Shown in pieces: positions 28,001 through 45,860 of a DNA stretch of 64,000 bases. Positions within the stretch are counted from its first letter, which is position 1. Each line of letters begins with the position of its first letter. The position numbers and the translations under genes are program-made. The notes below the pieces were generated by a model. That model had not been told where the DNA came from and searched no databases. It saw only the letters and a program-made list of their open reading frames with translations. Source of the DNA: Aptenodytes patagonicus (taxonomy: Eukaryota; Chordata; Aves; Sphenisciformes; Spheniscidae); assembly GCF_965638725.1 (NCBI RefSeq), contig NC_134950.1:143707636-143771635 (forward strand), given 5' to 3'.

Positions 28001-29660
28001 AATCCTTAACATGGCTCTGAGATTTTTTTTCAACAGGACACCTTTAACTGCTTATAAGCAAATTCATTTCCAATTGTTCTATTGCCTCTTCTTAAACTTT
28101 TCCTCAGAATATGTTTTCAGCCATTAAAGTGTCCAAATCAAAGAAAATGGGACCAGGCATCGAAATGACTAATAGTTCCCCTAAAAAAAATCTGGAAATC
28201 CGAACTAGTGTACTACACACATTTTTGTTTCACCTTGAAGAAAAAAAAAGGCTCTAATTCAGAAAAAATGCTCTATTTCCATTTTTCATTTATGCAAATT
28301 ACACTCTGAATAAATAAATCTACATAATCTCACCTCCCTGCCAGACAACTTGCAGTAACATTTGCCAAGAGAAAGACAGGCTTTTCTGATACTAATGCAT
28401 AAAACATGTTGAATAAAAAAATTAAAACAAATCATATTGAGTAAATAGCTGCTGTGCAGCTCTGGAAAGAATAATAGAGGGGCTGATGAGTTACTCAGGA
28501 TTGTCTTGTTCAATTATTTCAAACATGCTACCAGTTAAGGGTATATTTAAGTTAAGGTTTTAATAGAGACGGTCATATCCTGAACCACTGAAATCTGTAG
28601 GAATTTTGTCCTTTAATTTCCATAGAACAGATGTGTAGACCTCTCTGCTGAAGCACCCAATAGTGTCAGGCTGTTGGTCCTGGAAGACCAATATATTCGG
28701 CATGTAGCTGCTGTACTGTGCAGGGGCTGCACCTCCAAGCAAGCAGATCTCTTATGCTGTTTTGGGAATGTAGGAAGTGCCTTCCCTAATTTGATTAAAA
28801 CTATTCCTTGCTCTGTGTGTCCTCTGTCCATGTGAGATACACGCTTGGTGGCTGCAAAGATTGCCACTGGTCTTGGGACTGCAACAGGGGAAGGATAAAA
28901 CAAAAATCAATGGCAGTATGTTCTGATTAGATACCAGTGCCTTTTCCCACTCTGACTGCATAGGGTAGATGCTGAAAGGCAACTCTTACTCTTGATGGTC
29001 CATCTAGAAACTATCAAACTCCAATCATACATGGGGCTTGGGCACTCTCCTGTAACCTTTCAAATATCTTTTCACACTGGAAAATCTATTCTGGACAGCT
29101 GAATCCTTATGCTCTTTTCTCTAAAGAATTAAGACTAGTCAATGGGGCTAGGTCCACCAAAAGGCTTGAGTATTATAAACTGCATCACCAAATTTTTAGA
29201 TGCTGTGATGCTTTGTGGAATTCGAAGATGTCTTTTCTCAGTGGAGAAAAGTAAGTTCCTTACATACGTCCTGGGGGCAGTAAGGTATGTGATACACAAA
29301 GCCTACAGACTGAGTAGGAAACTACCTAAGAATGCCAGTAAGAAACCTTAAGAAAATATGATTTAAGACCGTGCCTCTGCTAAGAAATCACAGTCACACA
29401 AAACACAAAAATCAGTGTTTTCTAACAACTACCTGCAGGAGGATAAGTTCTTTCTACTTGTTTACTGTATAGTCTGGTGGTTAAGAGCATACATATGTCA
29501 TATGTCACCCACATCAACCAACTCCCAGGAGAATTTCTCTTTGGTAGGCTATTTGGTGTTGCAGATTGAGTTATTTACTTGTCAAATCTGCTCCACCATG
29601 AGTGAAAATACCTGAATATACTTTGGAAGAGAGAAAAAGACTGACCCCCAAATAACCAGC
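25066..29660. other. Intergenic, non-coding
   Basis: No recognisable gene. Open frames are short (up to about 102 codons) and many are mutual antisense shadows. A T13 tract running into CCAG at 27702-27718 looks like a splice acceptor, but it has no supported exon after it. A second SINE-head-like string, TCTGGTGGTTAAGAG, lies at 29473-29487. Confidence 0.6.
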
Positions 29661-29775
29661 AAACAGCCTGGTGGTTGTGGCACTTGGCTTTCACATCACA
29701 TCAAATCCAATTTGGACACAGCAGAGATTTGAAGGCAAGCCTGTCGCCTTGCCCACCGGGCATCTCTTCCTGCAA
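29661..29775 (+). mobile_element. Probable tRNA-derived SINE-like element with an inverted second half
   Basis: The element opens with GCCTGGTGGTTGTGGCACTT, close to the A-box region of sauropsid tRNA-derived repeats (GCCTGGTGGTTAGGGCACTC). It then has TCAAATC at 29701-29707 and its exact reverse complement GATTTGA at 29726-29732, the position and wording of a B box and its mirror. It closes with GCCTTGCCCACCGGGC, the reverse of the opening motif with changes. This back-to-back layout matches a repeat I know from turtle and crocodile genomes. The copy is diverged and has no obvious target-site duplication. Confidence 0.45.
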
Positions 29776-31789
29776 GGTGTAGCAGGCTGGCTTGGAGAAT
29801 GCCTTGCAGATCAGGTCCTTCAGGCAACGTAGGATGGGCATACCTCAATGAGAGAAACACAGCATGGCAGATACCTATGCTCTTGGAGAACTTACCAGCA
29901 GAGAGTTAAAGGGTTTGGGGAATTATAGCGAGGTCTGCATCCATGCGTTCATCTGCTAGAAAGGCTAGAGAAGGTAGTGTAAATTCCAGGCTTTTAAAAC
30001 CTGTGGTATTGGATTTAAAACAGTGGATTTAAAGTTTTCATTTTTAAATCCATTACTTTAAAGCAATCTTACAAGTAAAACAGGTAAATCGGAAATACTT
30101 TTTGTTCATATTTTCAAGCTCATTTCGAATGGCTTGGGCTAGAAACTTATTTTTCTCCTTATTTAACTACAAAACTCTGGAAACCACAAATTTAAAAGAA
30201 TCATCAAAACTTTTGATATTTATAATAAAAGGAGGAGAATTTGACACTATAGATTTTTGTGACAACAGAAGATTAAATTTGGCTTACTGGTCATACAGGA
30301 ATACTCAGCTCCACAGATGGGAAATGCAAAGGAGGACTCAGATCCGAGACTGGCTGTGGTCAGTCCCTACATAAGTAAGACACTGCTTCAGGAGTCCTTG
30401 ATTTTCCTTGTTTCCCTTTGCAGTGGCCAGCCGTATCCCCTAGGGCAGTGCAGATTCTTCTCTCCACTGGCACTCTGGAGCTTCCTAACCAGCCGTTCAG
30501 CAGAGGAGGAGGAGAAGAGGGGGTGGAAAGGACGGCTGTATCTTTTCTCCACAGCAGATATGTAGGGAAAGTCGCCAAAACAAGTTCAAGCTGCTTCCTG
30601 ATCAGGGCTACTTGAAGCTACTTGTCCATAGGAGTTTCCAAGTTACATTTTTTGCTTAGATAATCTAGGTGCAGTTGAGCATCTTGATATTCCCCAATGT
30701 GCTGCAAACTCCACAGTTTAGTTCTAGGTAAGGCAAAAACTAGAGGGTTTGAATACGGGCCTTAGTGACTGAAGGATCATGGATCTTTGCAAGCTTCTGA
30801 TATGACAGACCCCTATGCACTTTATGATTTTATCTTGTACTCTCTGGATATCTATTATTCCAAAATGCACAGCTTGCTAAAAATCCCAGCCAAGTTATAA
30901 CTAGATTCCACATATTGGTTTATTAAACCGGAGTTTTCATGATTTTCACAGTCATCAGTGTCAGTCAGTCCTCCCGTCACAGAAAAATAAAATGTGGCCG
31001 CTCGATTAGACCTTTCATCTGGCAGAAGAGCTCGTTTCCCACCTTGCCTTAACTGTGGCCGCATGCCAGAACATGCTTATACTGGGCTGAAACTGAACTA
31101 TATATGAATTCCCACACCAGTTTTTTGTTCATTGTTTCCCTGTCTTTAAATCTAGGACACAGTATAACCCAGCTGTGCAAGTCATTGTCTCGTGAATCAG
31201 CTTCTCACAGAACAAGGGAAGAAAACAACCTCTCCAACAAACTGGCAGTACTGTTATAAGGTGATCGCCTAGAGAGAAGCCATTGGAGCCGCCACACGCA
31301 CAAACTTGTTCAGGCTAGTAAGCGTTGAACTTTGCCTTTGTTTAAATCATCAACAGAATCTAGAATTAAGTTGAATGAATTCACTTTGGAGTATTTTAAA
31401 AACAAGGCATTTCTATTTTTCATGTAACATCCTTTTATTGAGTAGTCATAATCTCTCCTTCAAGCTGCTTCCTTGTTTCTCTGATGTGATGGACAAGGAA
31501 TTTAAAAGATAGTAAATTAGATGTAACTTTTGAAACAATGTTAAAATGCCAGAAGGAAAAAAAAAAACCACAACACAGGTTATAGATTAGAAGGACAGAA
31601 GGCTGATAGTTGATGGGTTTTGCCTGAATACAAATCAATAATGAAAGACTATAAAGAGAACAGATGTGTCCAGTAGCAGCAGTGGCTTGTGTAATTTCGT
31701 CTAATGTTGCAGTGGACAGATTTATTCTACCCACAGTACTGAAAATACATTTGACACTTTCCACACGGGGTATCTTTTCTCAGCTTCAG
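29776..31789. other. Intergenic, upstream of the SEM1 CpG island
   Basis: No gene recognised. The sequence is AT-rich until about 31,780, where CpG density rises sharply into the SEM1 promoter island. Open frames are short and featureless. Confidence 0.65.
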
Positions 31790-32184
31790 TCCGTGCAGCA
31801 CGTCAGCCAGCTCCGGGGAGCCCGAGCTCATTCCAGAGCGATAAATCTCGCTGCCACCAGACCCGGCCGGTGACCCTCCTCCGGCTTTGGCAGCCGCAGG
31901 AGCCGTTGCGAAGGGTGGGAGCGCGTACAGGCGGCGGCGGGCGCATATCCCGGTTTATGGCCTCTTTCCTTCCCAGCCCCCTGGCACCTGCTCCCTTACC
32001 GCGCCCCGTGGACCAAGGGGGGCCGCGGCACGGCAGCAGCCGGAGCTGCCCAGCGGCGCCGGGGCCGGCGGCCGGTGGCCGGCGCGGCCGGGCTCTGGGG
32101 TAGCGTAGGTGCCGGCGGGCGGCGGGCGCCAGGGAGGCCGCTCTGAGGGGACCCTAGCGAGAGGCGGGGAGGCAGCGCGGGGCA

Positions 32185-38496
<6,312 letters not shown>

Positions 38497-38645
38497 TTTT
38501 TGCTGAATATGGAGTGGTTTAACCTTGAACTGTGGATAGACTATACTGAGAAAAGAAGAAAAGGTGGAAAATGAGAAGACAGTTCATTATCTGCTTGGAT
38601 TTATTATTGTTTTGTATAAAAAATAAAGTTTTTAATCTTAGCCTA
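38497..38645 (+). other. SEM1: SEM1 3' UTR
   Basis: A short 3' untranslated region of about 150 bases from the stop codon to the presumed cleavage site, 15-25 bases after the AATAAA at 38622. The exact end is inferred. Use of the later signal at 38862 would give a UTR about 240 bases longer. Confidence 0.75.
38622..38627 (+). terminator. SEM1: SEM1 polyadenylation signal AATAAA
   Basis: Canonical AATAAA, 126 bases after the stop codon, followed by T-rich sequence and a likely cleavage region around 38,640-38,650. Confidence 0.85.
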
Positions 38646-38861
38646 GTCATACATTCAGCCTCTACTAAACTGGTAACTTGTATTTTGGTTCTGAAATGCC
38701 TTGTGCGACAGAATTCATGGACTTGCCTAGAATGCTACTAATGATCTTTCAGTGCCTGGTGCTATCGCACCAGCTCCCGTCACGGGGAACCAAATAAGCA
38801 TTACCAGAATGAAGACTACTGAAATGTTTCTGTCATAGGGGATGTGGAGATGTCAAAAAGA

Positions 38862-38867
38862 AATAAA
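38862..38867 (+). terminator. SEM1: Possible distal SEM1 polyadenylation signal
   Basis: A second canonical AATAAA 240 bases beyond the first, on the gene strand. It could support a longer isoform. It may equally be chance in AT-rich DNA. Confidence 0.35.
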
Positions 38868-38869
38868 AT

Positions 38870-41800
38870 ACGTATTCCAGTTAAAATGCAGCAGAGGTAG
38901 AAAGGAGTTTTGGGGAGTGATAAAGCTTATTTTGCCTCAAGATTTTATTTCATAACGACTTGTTTTGTTTTTGTTAATAATTTCATGTGGGTGTCAGTTT
39001 GATAGCCTCAAAAGATAAAACCCCCTTTAAAGTGCATCTTACAACAGCAGAAATCCAAACTCTCTGATCTTGTCCTGTCATTTCTCAAGACTGTTAAAGA
39101 GGAGACCTCTCTGGAGGTGAAAGAAGTTCTGTTCTCATGCTTGTTTAAGCCTAGGAATCTCTGCTGAAATTACCTCCAATTTGCCAGTTACAGCAGTTCA
39201 TCTGTATCACACAAACATGCCTACTGAGAATGGAAATCAGACTTCCAACTCTTTTCATGGAGGCCAACAAACAGTTGCCAGATAGATACAGCAGTAGTGA
39301 CTGGATTCGATTACTCTCTGAACTAGAAAACAGAAGGTGGAAATTACAAAACCTATTACCAATTCCATGAATTCTCCCCAAAGGAGCTGTTAAAGCTGGC
39401 GTACGCAAAGATATAGGGAGATACAGCGATCCTAGAAGTGTAGGCCATGACTGCAAATGAAAAAAATAATAAATTTTTAATAAAGGGACAAATACAGCTA
39501 TGTACTCATGGAATTTGAATTAGCTGCTTGCTTTTTTGGCAGTTTGCTGTAGAGAAGCAGAGACGTAATTGCTTTTTAAAGCAAGTTTTCAGAATAAAGG
39601 TATTAGTTGATGGACATGCAGTAATGGTATTTAATACTTTAACCTTGTTAACTAAATAACTGAGTATCTTAATGTTATAATTGCATTTATTCATGCAAAA
39701 TGCTAGGAAGCTTCCCCCTCCCCAAGTTATGGTGCTATATTTATGGTGGAGACAAGATACACTGTGACCCTTACTGCTTTCTGAAGACAGCTCTGTAAAG
39801 ACAGACCTTCCATTGCCATCTGAATGTTTCTGCAAAACTAAGTGTTTCAGCTGGTGTTGGATGCCTTCAGTTTGTCCAGTTCTGTACTGCTTGGGAAAAG
39901 AGAGGGAGGCCCTTTCAAGTAGACTTGCCCTGTGCTCAAGTAAGTGATTTTGCTCAGATTGAAATGGGTGGCTCACGCAGCCCAATTCAGTAGAACACAA
40001 AGTTCTGGAGTTCATGTTTTGAAGAGTAACAAATGAAAAGTGTGTATTAAGCAGCAAATGGCAATGCAAACATCCTCAACTTAGTGTTGGGAGTTTAAGA
40101 AAAAAAGTACCTTCAGTACAGCTCTGGAATTGCTGGTGTTATTAACACATCAATATTGGGAAGTTGAGTAATGAGACTGACCAAAAGAAGATGACAGAAA
40201 AATTATGGAAACCTCTTCCGCAATCTTCGGGTAGGAACAGCTGCTTTCCATTACAGGATTCTGGAAACCTTGTTAAAGCAGCCCTGTCCCATCAATTGCT
40301 AGCAGCAGGAGGAAGCCACTGAGGCGGAAAAGCATCTTTGCCTCAAGAAATCTTTCATGGTTTTTGCTGAGCCACAGTTGTCTTGTTAGTATCTTTTTCT
40401 GCTTTCTTCACAGAAGCAGAATTGGAAGGGAAGCCTAGGCTGAGGTAGTCTGATGGCTCTGCACTCTTGCAATAATAACCTTCAGCTGCTAGCACATGAC
40501 CTGAAATGCCTAGCTGGGCGGGGGGGGAAGAGCAGTCTGCTTTGAAGGTCAGTTTGATGATATGGTCTATGTAATGCTGTCTGCATAAGAGAATTTGTTG
40601 CAAAGGAGTAAATGAAGTCACGTGCAAAGAGAATGGTGGTATGAGAATGTAGCTTACTGCAAAATCAAGCACTTCATGGAGGCTGATGGCCTGCATAATT
40701 ACCACTCTAAATTTTTTTGCCCTCAAGTTTATTGCGTGGTCATATGGTTCCTCTTATTTTAAGCTTTCTAGTATAAAAATGACTTGGGAACCTTTCTACT
40801 TCAGATTGGCTGTTTTTTTTTTTTCTAAAAATTTTAAAACCCAGCTGGTTTTGAGACTAAAGCCAAAGACTTTTTGCCCATTTTTTCCATCTTTGACAGA
40901 TTTGGTGTTGTAGAGGGAAGTTGAGGTGGTTGTCCAGGTTGTCGCTGTAGCAATTCACCCTAATTTACCTGCTATACAACTTTAAAAGGATCTAATCTTT
41001 CCATGTGCTTGGAGGCTTGGGTTTTTTAGATTGGCCATGCTGGGAGAGGTTTTCTTTGCAGATCTTTCCTGGAGATGTTCCAGTGATCCCTGTTAGCTGA
41101 GGAATGCATGAAGTGTGGGAGATAGGAATGCTTTGGGGGTGTGAGGGAGGACATGCTGAGAGAAGGCAGGGATTTGGGAAGGAGGATCTGCAGCCTGGCA
41201 AGGGTGGGAACGTGGTGGAGAGAGGGAGGTTTGGCAAAGATCTGAGCGCAGGAGAGGTTGGGCTTTCTAGTTAAGAAAATAGGACAACATGTGGAGGGGT
41301 GTGTGTGGTGATTGTCTGGGTGTGGGCTGCTGGGTAGTCTCTGTTCCCCATTGTGGGAAGGAGATTCAGGTCACAAAGCGGTTGATGTAGGCCTGTGTTT
41401 GGGGACCTAACCTCCTCATCAGCCTGTCCCTCAGCCGAGCAATGAGACTCTTCGACATGGTGTCATTAGCCTGAGCCACGCCGGGGTATGCAGCATGCGC
41501 CTACAGCTCTCCTCTACATGAAGATTGAGGTGGCGTTTTGCAGCGTGGGGAAGGCTGACTCGCCCTGGCCTAGACGCTGAGGATGTCCCAAGGCAAAGCA
41601 CTGTTCAGCTAACTGGGAGGAAAGCTCTGAAGGGTCCCCCATTGCTAATGAGTTTGGCGCTCTCACTTTACCTTGATCCTTAAACTATACACACGTAAGA
41701 AGAAATGCAAAGTCACAAATAAGCACACACTGTGCTGTACAGAACGAGTGAGTAAGTTTGGGTCTCCGTATCACAGCAGTCTGTGTGCTTTGCAAGTGCT

Positions 41801-43002
41801 CTAATACACTTTCTACCATTCCTGGGAGATGGAGAAGTGTTTTCTCCTCTTTGAAGTGTCTGCTAATTTTAAGTGCTCGGTGTGAGACCCCAGGACCTCA
41901 TGTTTCACTGGATTCAGTAGTACGTAAAATGCTCTGCACGTTCGAATGTTTCTTTAGCTTCAGTTACTGCTGTGCATATTCAGCATTTCTGCCGATCAGG
42001 ATTTATGGGGTATCAAGTCAGCCACCCAGAAAAGGAGGAACACGCATTATAACCTCTGCAGCTTTCGTAAGGAATGAGGCAGGGACTCCACAAGTTGCTA
42101 CCTTCCCCTGCTAGCTTTTTCTTGAACCTTATTTTTTTCTTATCCTGTTTTTTCTCGAACACTAACAAGGACTAATAAGTCCCCTGAGGGAGGGGGTGGG
42201 TATAGGAAAATATATGATCATAAAATTAAAGACTATGAGAATACATATGTATGGGAAAGGGAATTTGTATTGCACAGGGTTACAGTTCCAGCATTTCCTA
42301 TCTTTTAAGTGTCTGACTTTACAGCCCTAAAAATAATTTTTTAATGCAGGTATGATTTTGTGTTTGCATAATAATACAGCTAAATTTGATTTAATTCCAA
42401 GGCATGCAGGGAAGTAAGAAGATTGATGCCCAGAAAGTTTTTGTGATAGAATTTTAGTAAAGAATGAATGTTATGTAACATTTCAAACACACCGAGATCC
42501 TTCAAGATGAAGTGTGTGATATAAATGTAAAATGTTTGCAAACTATAATTTAGCAACTGTTTTAAAATCAAGTCAGTATTCCAACCTCTTACATGCGCTG
42601 GGTGAGATCCTTTGTCAACTGAGAGCTAAGGGCAGTGAATGTGAGATTCATTAAGTAATTATATAGGAACATTAATTTCAAATTAATTTCAACAGTTGTC
42701 TTAGACATTAGCAACCAAATTAGGAGACCAAAGGCAAACAGTAATGCAGCTTAATACTTTTAATAAATGAAGGCATCTGAAGTGATTTACATAAATCGGA
42801 TGATAAGCCCTCATTTAATGGGCTTCCAGATGCTCCCCGCCTCCCCTTCCCGTTCACCTTTGCACGTTTCCAGGATGTGGCTGTGCTCCGCACCTCCCCG
42901 TCTCTCTCATTACATCGCGCTTTTCTCAAATCCTTCCTACGTTGGCTTCATAATAAACGGTCAGACTTTCTGGAATTTTTTAGCGTGAGCTGGAACCTTG
43001 TA
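38870..43002. other. Intergenic downstream of SEM1; open segments without recognised function
   Basis: No gene is confirmed. On the + strand 39155-39370 is open for 71 codons after an AG acceptor-like site. On the minus strand frames of 187 (39506-40069) and 123 codons (40355-40726) are open. None shows a known domain. A strong acceptor-like tract, TTTTTCTGCTTTCTTCACAG, ends near 40413 on the + strand. A tandem pair of the 11-mer ATTAATTTCAA lies at 42671-42692. Human SEM1 is known to have extra downstream exons in some transcripts, so unannotated 3' exons here are possible. Confidence 0.45.
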
Positions 43003-43076
43003 ATGCTTCTGAATCTGCAGCGCTGAGAGGCATGGGGAAAGAACGGAGCCACCATTGACAAGGCCCCCAGGAAAAT
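43003..43076 (+). repeat. 74-bp direct repeat, copy 1
   Basis: Starts ATGCTTCTGAATCTGCAG and ends CCCCCAGGAAAAT. It is identical to copy 2 (43557-43630) except for one base, A here versus G there, at position 24. The flanks on both sides are unrelated to those of copy 2, so the duplicated block is sharply bounded. Confidence 0.95.
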
Positions 43077-43556
43077 AAATGGTGGAGAACAAAAAAAGCA
43101 GATTAGGGTATTGGGGGAAGCTTGCCTAGAGGCAGGGCAGGGAGATGAAAACCAGTCCATCAGCAAGTGAATGGGTCACATGGAATGGATAATGACCAGC
43201 CCTTTTCATCTTTTCTGCAGTGAGCTCACGGCTCTTAATGAAAAAGAACAGGCACTGGTCTGGATTTACATTGCACCTGATGGAGGCACGGCAGCTCGGT
43301 GACCCACAGAGGATACGAAACCAGCCCTGCCAATACTCCAGCCACCGGCCTTGGGTTCCTCCTGCCATGAGCAAAATAAAAGCACTTCCTTCCCGAGGGA
43401 GCTGGTAGTCTGTGAGATGTAAAAGGCAAGACAGGGCAGCTGGGGCGGGTAGCTGGTGGGCTGTGTTTCCCTTTCTTGTGGTATCGGTTTGCAGTGTCCG
43501 AATAGGATGCAATGGAACTATACAAGGCAAGCCTCTAACATCCATAAAGATTGCAG
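43077..43556. other. 480-base spacer between the two 74-bp repeat copies
   Basis: No recognised gene. The longest open frame in the neighbourhood (43126-43794, minus, 222 codons) runs through this spacer and copy 2, but it has no domain and competes with open frames on the other strand. Confidence 0.55.
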
Positions 43557-43630
43557 ATGCTTCTGAATCTGCAGCGCTGGGAGGCATGGGGAAAGAACGG
43601 AGCCACCATTGACAAGGCCCCCAGGAAAAT
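43557..43630 (+). repeat. 74-bp direct repeat, copy 2
   Basis: The second copy, 554 bases downstream of copy 1 in the same orientation, with 73 of 74 bases matching. Its left edge is part of a small hairpin (TGCAGAT at 43552-43558 with ATCTGCA at 43567-43573) that copy 1 lacks. This weakly suggests that copy 2 is the original site. Confidence 0.95.
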
Positions 43631-45544
43631 TGAATTGTCCAGGTCACAGGGCAATTCAGTGGTACTGTCAAGCTGGCAGTAATGTTGGGACCTTGCTTTT
43701 CAAGACTTTGGTAATGAACCGATGCTGTACAGCCACTTTTCCCTTGGGGAAAGCATTGGGGTGGCTGGGTGGTACCAGCAAATCCGGAAAACAAAGATGT
43801 AATGATTTTGTCTGTGCTCAGCTCAGTACTGCTTTCTTATGCCAAAGAGAACTGGTTCAGGTCAGAAATGCACAAGGAGGCATAAGCTCTAGCAGAAGAG
43901 TTTGATCCATCTGACTCCAAAGTATTTCCTCCTCCCTTCCCAAGCTGTCTGTTGTGCCCTCTGTGCAGGTGAGTGTGAGCTGGTGCTTAAACTGGCAGAG
44001 CTGAGACCCAAGCAGATTTTCTTCCTGGCCGGCAGTTCCCCATGGAGGAGGATCCCAGCAGGATGTCAGGGCAAACAGGAAACCGTGGCAGCAAGAGGCC
44101 AGATAAAAAAAAGACCTTTTCTACCTGAAGGTTAAAATGAGAAAGGATGAAAATCGCTCCTAAGCAGAAAGCAGCATCTGAGAGGGTATGTGAGCACATC
44201 ACATGGCACTACTGTTGAATCGCTGTAAAGAGGGATTCACTCCAAATTATACATGTGAAATGGCAAGACCTCTAATGTGACCAGTAGTGTAGATGGATCC
44301 ATTACAAGACTATTGCTTCAGTGGCTTTTTAGGGCATATTAATCTTTTTTTTTTCCTGGGGCATATTAAAAATGCAGAGGGTGCAGTACAAAGCAGACCT
44401 CATCCCACAGGCATGAGCTCAGTTTTCTGGCTCTCCTGCTGCAGGGCCCATCTCCTGAGTGCTCGGTGCTGCAACCAGGTGTGGCTCTTCGGTCTGTTCA
44501 GAGCCAGGTTCTGGCTGCAGCTGATCCCTAGTACCGCAGAAGAGAAAGGGGCTGTGCAGATGTGGCAGCAAGACAGGTGCTACTGCGTGTTGCCTACTGG
44601 GACCCTCGGCTTCAGCCTAAGAACATGACTTTCTCCCAGCCTCTGACTTGACATTTCACAGATGAAGCATTAGGTGCTAAGAAATTTAAGGGATTTCATA
44701 AAAACGTGCATCGGATTCTGTTCCTTGCTCAGCTACTCTATGATCAATGTCCATTAGAAGAGAGAGCAAAATACTGTTTCATTGCCTGTGAGCACAGGTA
44801 AGATTACATTGGTACTGTACATCTTTCCCAGGATGTCATTTCTAGGCATTACCAGGCTGAAGCTTGCCTCATTAGAGACTGTCTGTTCCTTTTTGTAGGC
44901 GCTTGCTGTCTGTACCACAAAGAAGGTCTGGTATGGGGTAAGCCTTATAGGTATTACAATTTGTATACCTATAGGTATAGGTATATAAAACCAGTGGGTA
45001 GAGATTTGATTGCAACTTGATGGAGCTGCAGAAACTGTGTGACTCATCTTAAATAGAATATATATATCACAGTTATAAATTGGCTCCTTTTTTGCGGTTG
45101 CAATGACATATTTAGAAATTGCTGTTCTTATTTTTAAAAATAACTTTGATGTTATACAGATATCTGGGGCTTGCAGGTCACATTGTTTATTGAGAAAACA
45201 CACACTTTAGCAGTAGCTTTCTGTCAAACCAGGCATGCATGGTGCTTTTACAAACACAGCGTCAGACATGGCCCCCCTGCCCTGAGACTCTCAGTGAGAC
45301 AGAAACAATGCACAGGATACGCTGCAAGAGAGGATGGCGTGGGTTGTGATGGCTATTGGTAAAACAGCACGAATAACAAGTGTTCCGGGGGCAGGCAGAA
45401 GAAAGGAGAGTGTCCTGAGTGAAGAGGTTAGGATGAAGCAAGGGACACCCTGGTTCAGCTTCAGCAGATAAAATGGACTGGATTCAGGTTGCTTCTGGGT
45501 TGAAAAGGCTGGTATGAAATGAGCTCTCTTCCTAGCTTGAAGAA
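43631..45544. other. Intergenic, non-coding
   Basis: No gene recognised. It contains a perfect 16-bp palindrome at 44964-44979. A minus-strand frame of 149 codons (44754-45203) is open but without any recognisable domain, and its sequence is AT-rich and low in complexity in places. Confidence 0.55.
44964..44979. repeat. 16-bp perfect palindrome (TATACCTATAGGTATA)
   Basis: The sequence equals its own reverse complement and lies among further GGTATA repeats (44976-44984). It is probably a by-product of a short GGTATA-type tandem array. Confidence 0.7.
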
Positions 45545-45860
45545 CAGCATACCTGAAAGGTTTAGGGAACTTGGTCAATTTCTTTCATCTAGGAGACAGT
45601 TGAGTGGTGATCTGATCGTAGTTCTCAAGTTCCTTTATGGAGAAGAAAATTATCCCATAAGGAGATGGCTTTCTCACCTCACAATAAAGGTAGAGTAAGA
45701 CTGAGAGATTGGAAGCTCAAGTTAGACAAATTCAGGCTGTACATTTTTACAGCAGGTTCTGAATTGAGCCATTGAAAGATTTTTTTCCCTCAGATGTAGT
45801 GGTCTGTCCACCATGGAGCTGGTAATCAAGATTAGGCTTCCTCTTGATGCTTTGTGATGG
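45545..45860 (+). mobile_element. Ancient CR1/L3-type LINE 3' fragment
   Basis: In order this stretch shows GGTTTAGGGAACTT, GAGTGGTGATCTGATCGTAG, a TGGAAGCTCAAGTTAGACAAAT block, ATTTTTACAGCAGG, GATGTAGTGG and AATCAAGATTAGGCTTCC. Each has its counterpart in a widespread sauropsid CR1 family (…AGAGGTGACTTGATCACAG… TGGAAGCTGAAGCTAGACAAAT …). It is strongly diverged and has several deletions, no usable reading frame and a truncated 3' tail, so it is a fossil. It supports a reptile or bird source. Confidence 0.75.

Noticed and set aside
39506..40069. 187-codon minus-strand open frame
   Set aside because: Some stretches look hydrophilic and protein-like, but there is no recognisable domain, splice pattern or neighbouring exon. 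Not enough to call a gene.
43126..43794. 222-codon open frame on the minus strand, the longest in the window
   Set aside because: It has no domain, no coding-like composition and overlapping open frames on the + strand, and it includes one copy of the 74-bp repeat. It is best explained by chance.
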